Source: an uncultured Eubacteriales bacterium (lineage in GTDB: Bacteria > Bacillota > Clostridia > Christensenellales > Christensenellaceae). Taken from it: a stretch of DNA of 8,012 nucleotides. Made by a program: the position numbers and the translations under genes. The DNA lies in NCBI GenBank assembly GCA_900554725.1, contig USII01000042.1, positions 1 to 8,012 of the forward strand, written 5' to 3'. Numbering within the stretch: position 1 is the stretch's first letter; each line of letters starts with the position of its first letter. Shown piece by piece: positions 6,303 through 8,012 of this stretch. The notes under the pieces are model-generated. The model ran no database searches and was not told where the DNA came from. It saw only the letters and a list, made by a program, of their open reading frames with translations.

Positions 6303-6668
6303 TTGGAAATCCCCAAGATCTTTGAAAGCGAATATAAGCTTGCCTGCATTGTTTGGGAAAATGAGCCGCTGAGCACCCGAGAACTGGTCTTACTTTGCGC
6401 GCAAAAGCTGGGCTGGAAGCGCACAACAACCTATACTCAGCTCAAACGGCTATCCGAACGCGGGGTGCTTCTGGTAAAGGATTCCATCGTCACATCCCTG
6501 ATTCCAAAAAAGGATGTGCAACTGCGGGAAAGCAGGGAATTTTTAAGCCGCACATTCGATAATTCCCTTCCAAGCTTTATCGCCGCATTTACTCAGAATA
6601 AGGCGCTTTCCAAAGAGGAGATCGCACAGATCCAGCGCCTTATTGATGCATATAAGGAGGAGACCTGA
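6303..6668 (+). CDS. blaI: BlaI/MecI/CopY-family transcriptional repressor
   Basis: This 121-residue protein, read from a TTG start, is a winged-helix repressor of the penicillinase repressor (BlaI/MecI) family. The N-terminus carries the family pattern ESEYKLACIVWENEPLS (8-24), then the recognition region around KRTTTYTQLKRLSERGVL (39-56). The C-terminal part (about 75-121) is the dimerisation region, with SFIAAF (91-96) aligned to the segment where BlaI and MecI are cut by their partner protease (N-F in S. aureus). Here the pair would be A95-F96, so the cut site differs or removal works otherwise. The stop TGA shares its A with the ATG of the protease gene, indicating translational coupling. 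It probably represses its own operon through the two GTCTAA/TTAGAC operators. It is named for the family; a role in beta-lactam resistance is not shown. Confidence 0.93.
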   Translation: MEIPKIFESEYKLACIVWENEPLSTRELVLLCAQKLGWKRTTTYTQLKRLSERGVLLVKDSIVTSLIPKKDVQLRESREFLSRTFDNSLPSFIAAFTQNKALSKEEIAQIQRLIDAYKEET

Positions 6669-7870
6669 TGGAACAATTCTTCACAACGCTTCTTGGCATG
6701 AGCGCCACTGCCAGCTGGGCAATTCTCGCCATCCTTTTGTTGCGCTTTTTCCTAAGAAAGGCTTCCTGCCAGTTTCTTCGCGCTCTCTGGGCTATTCCTG
6801 CGCTGCGTCTGCTGCTGCCCTTCTCCATGCAGAGCAACGCCAGCGCATTTCAGGTTCTACCGGGGGCAGATGCCGTCTTTGGCATACTCTTTCAACCGCC
6901 CTCCTCACTTTCGCAGAGCAGTGCGGCTTCCAGCTCCGTTGGCGGCGCGCCTTCTCCGATTTTTATCGCCAGCATCCTCTATCTCTTTGGCGCATGCCTT
7001 CTTCTGCTCTATGGGCTCATTTCCTTTTTGCGCCTTAAGAGCCGCGTCTCTTCTGCGACGCTGCTCCGGGAAAACATCTATCAATCCGAGGCAGTATCCT
7101 CCCCTTTTCTGCTCGGCCTCTTTCATCCGCGCATCTATCTGCCCTATCACATGGCCCCCGGCCAAATGGAAGATGTGCTGGCGCACGAGCAGGAGCATAT
7201 TGCCGCGCACGACCACATTTGGAAGCCCTTTGCTTTCCTTCTGCTCTGCGCGTATTGGTTTTCCCCTGCTGTATGGGCCGCCTATCTGCTGTTTTGCAGG
7301 GATATCGAGTTTGCATGCGATGAGCGGGTCATCCGCCGTCTTATCCCGGCGCAGCGCAAAAAATATGCTCAAACGCTGCTGGATCTCGCTGCCCAGGAAA
7401 AAAAGCCCGCCATCTGCCCCGTTGCCTTTGGCTGGGGAAACATCAAAAGCCGTATCCGCCAGGCGCTGCTCTATCGGAAACCGGCATGGTGGTGCGTGCT
7501 TGGGGCCGTTCTGCTCTGCGCCATTCTGGCCTTCGCTTTTCTTACAGACGCCCCCTTCCGCAGCCAGAGCGAACACGCCCAAATCTCCATCCTGCTTCAG
7601 GGGGAACAGCCGGTTTATCGGGCATCCTATCGCTCCAGCCAGGTCAGCAGCATCAGCGAAACAGATGGCCCTCCCTATCCCACTGGGCAGAGCATTATTC
7701 TGAATGTGCGCGAAGAAGGGCCTACAAATTATACCATTGCGGTATACGGAGAGGACGACACCCTCCTGGCAAAGGCGTCCTTTTCCGATGTGCTTGTGCC
7801 AGGCGAGCAGCTGCATTTTCTTTATTCCAATGGCGCTTTGGTGCGCCGGGGCGAGCCTTCCACTCCCTGA
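6668..7870 (+). CDS. M56 family membrane metalloprotease, BlaR1/MecR1-type, without PBP sensor domain
   Basis: The 400-residue protein is a membrane protease of the BlaR1/MecR1 family. Likely membrane segments are at about 9-29, 35-52, 98-121, 186-209 and 274-292. The zinc motif HEQEH is at 173-177 in a cytoplasmic-type loop, and DIEFACDERVI (212-222) is the second conserved block, whose Glu residues are expected to complete the metal site. In BlaR1 a beta-lactam-binding domain of about 250 residues follows the last membrane segment; here only about 108 residues remain (293-400), with no SxxK or KTG motif, rich in predicted strands and of no family I recognise. The signal sensed is therefore unknown. 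Its ATG overlaps the repressor stop (TGATG), with AAGGAGG 7 nt upstream (6654-6660). By family analogy it should trigger loss of the BlaI-type repressor. The stop is followed by a terminator. Confidence 0.92.
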   Translation: MEQFFTTLLGMSATASWAILAILLLRFFLRKASCQFLRALWAIPALRLLLPFSMQSNASAFQVLPGADAVFGILFQPPSSLSQSSAASSSVGGAPSPIFIASILYLFGACLLLLYGLISFLRLKSRVSSATLLRENIYQSEAVSSPFLLGLFHPRIYLPYHMAPGQMEDVLAHEQEHIAAHDHIWKPFAFLLLCAYWFSPAVWAAYLLFCRDIEFACDERVIRRLIPAQRKKYAQTLLDLAAQEKKPAICPVAFGWGNIKSRIRQALLYRKPAWWCVLGAVLLCAILAFAFLTDAPFRSQSEHAQISILLQGEQPVYRASYRSSQVSSISETDGPPYPTGQSIILNVREEGPTNYTIAVYGEDDTLLAKASFSDVLVPGEQLHFLYSNGALVRRGEPSTP

Positions 7871-7879
7871 TGTTCTCAG

Positions 7880-7912
7880 TTTCCAAAATTGAGCACTATT
7901 TGATTTCCAAAA
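7880..7912. repeat. Direct repeat TTTCCAAAA x2 after the M56 gene
   Basis: TTTCCAAAA occurs at 7880-7888 and 7904-7912, a 24-bp period, in an AT-rich patch starting just after the M56 stop codon and before the terminator. Such spaced repeats occur at the ends of some IS21-family elements, but no transposase is visible in the window, so it may equally be a chance repeat. Confidence 0.3.
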
Positions 7913-7917
7913 CAGAT

Positions 7918-7950
7918 GGCACATGGATGTTCCCTTCCATGTGCCTTTTT
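7918..7950 (+). terminator. Rho-independent terminator of the blaI-M56 operon
   Basis: A perfect 10-bp stem, GGCACATGGA (7918-7927) with TCCATGTGCC (7936-7945), has an 8-nt loop and is followed by TTTTT (7946-7950). It lies 47 bp after the M56 stop. The remaining 62 bases of the window show no supported feature. Confidence 0.93.
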
Positions 7951-8012
7951 CGTGCTTCTTTTGCAAAAGAGCAACAACGGCGCCCATGCATAGATCCTTA
8001 GACCTGCACAAA

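Noticed and set aside
7998..8003. TTAGAC near the window end as a third repressor operator
   Set aside because: Only one arm is present; the bases where GTCTAA should be do not match, and a lone 6-mer is expected by chance.
6905..8011. A 368-codon open frame on the minus strand opposite the M56 gene
   Set aside because: No domain is recognisable, it runs through the terminator at 7918-7950, and the plus-strand frame has the intact HEQEH protease motif.

Overview
The window looks like chromosomal DNA of an anaerobic, fermentative Firmicute of the class Clostridia, probably a gut-type organism. The reasons are a complete NAD-linked, electron-bifurcating type [FeFe]-hydrogenase operon, a BlaI/M56 regulatory pair, strong AGGAGG ribosome binding sites, sigma-A-like promoters with TGn extended -10 elements, and fairly GC-rich coding sequence. 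The species cannot be named from the sequence alone.

Layout. (1) At 2-619 is the 3' part of an M55 zinc D-aminopeptidase (DppA-like) gene, closed by a strong terminator (657-689). (2) At 620-1025 is a 406-bp non-coding stretch holding that terminator, two near-perfect dyads, a candidate extended -10 promoter and a leader of about 175 nt rich in hairpins. (3) At 1026-5085 are three tightly packed genes in the order hydC-hydB-hydA (NuoE-like, NuoF-like with extra Fe-S domains, and group A catalytic subunit), ended by a 13-bp-stem terminator (5098-5138). (4) At 5172-6119, on the minus strand and convergent with hydA, is one gene for a Nudix hydrolase fused to a GNAT-type acetyltransferase; its promoter at 6164-6191 is clear. 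(5) Divergent from it, at 6303-7870, is a two-gene operon of a BlaI/MecI-type repressor (TTG start) and an M56 (BlaR1-type) membrane metalloprotease that lacks the penicillin-binding sensor domain. Two palindromic operators sit across its promoter. A terminator closes it at 7918-7950.

How the genes work together. HydC, HydB and HydA should form one soluble complex. Its FMN/NAD(H) site (HydB) and Fe-S chain (HydB, HydC and the HydA N-terminus) connect NAD(H) and ferredoxin to the H-cluster in HydA, so that NADH and reduced ferredoxin are reoxidised by making H2, or the reverse. The hydE, hydF and hydG maturation genes are not in this window. The repressor and protease form a self-contained sensor and switch: the repressor probably binds the two GTCTAA-n4-TTAGAC sites and shuts off its own operon until the protease triggers its removal. 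No resistance or other target gene is visible beside it. The M55 peptidase and the Nudix-GNAT protein have no visible functional link to these systems.

Nothing here is a clearly new system. The items most worth a second look are the Nudix-GNAT fusion, the sensor-less M56 protein with its small unidentified extracytoplasmic C-terminus, the paired operators, the changed NAD-site motif of HydB, and the structured hydrogenase leader.
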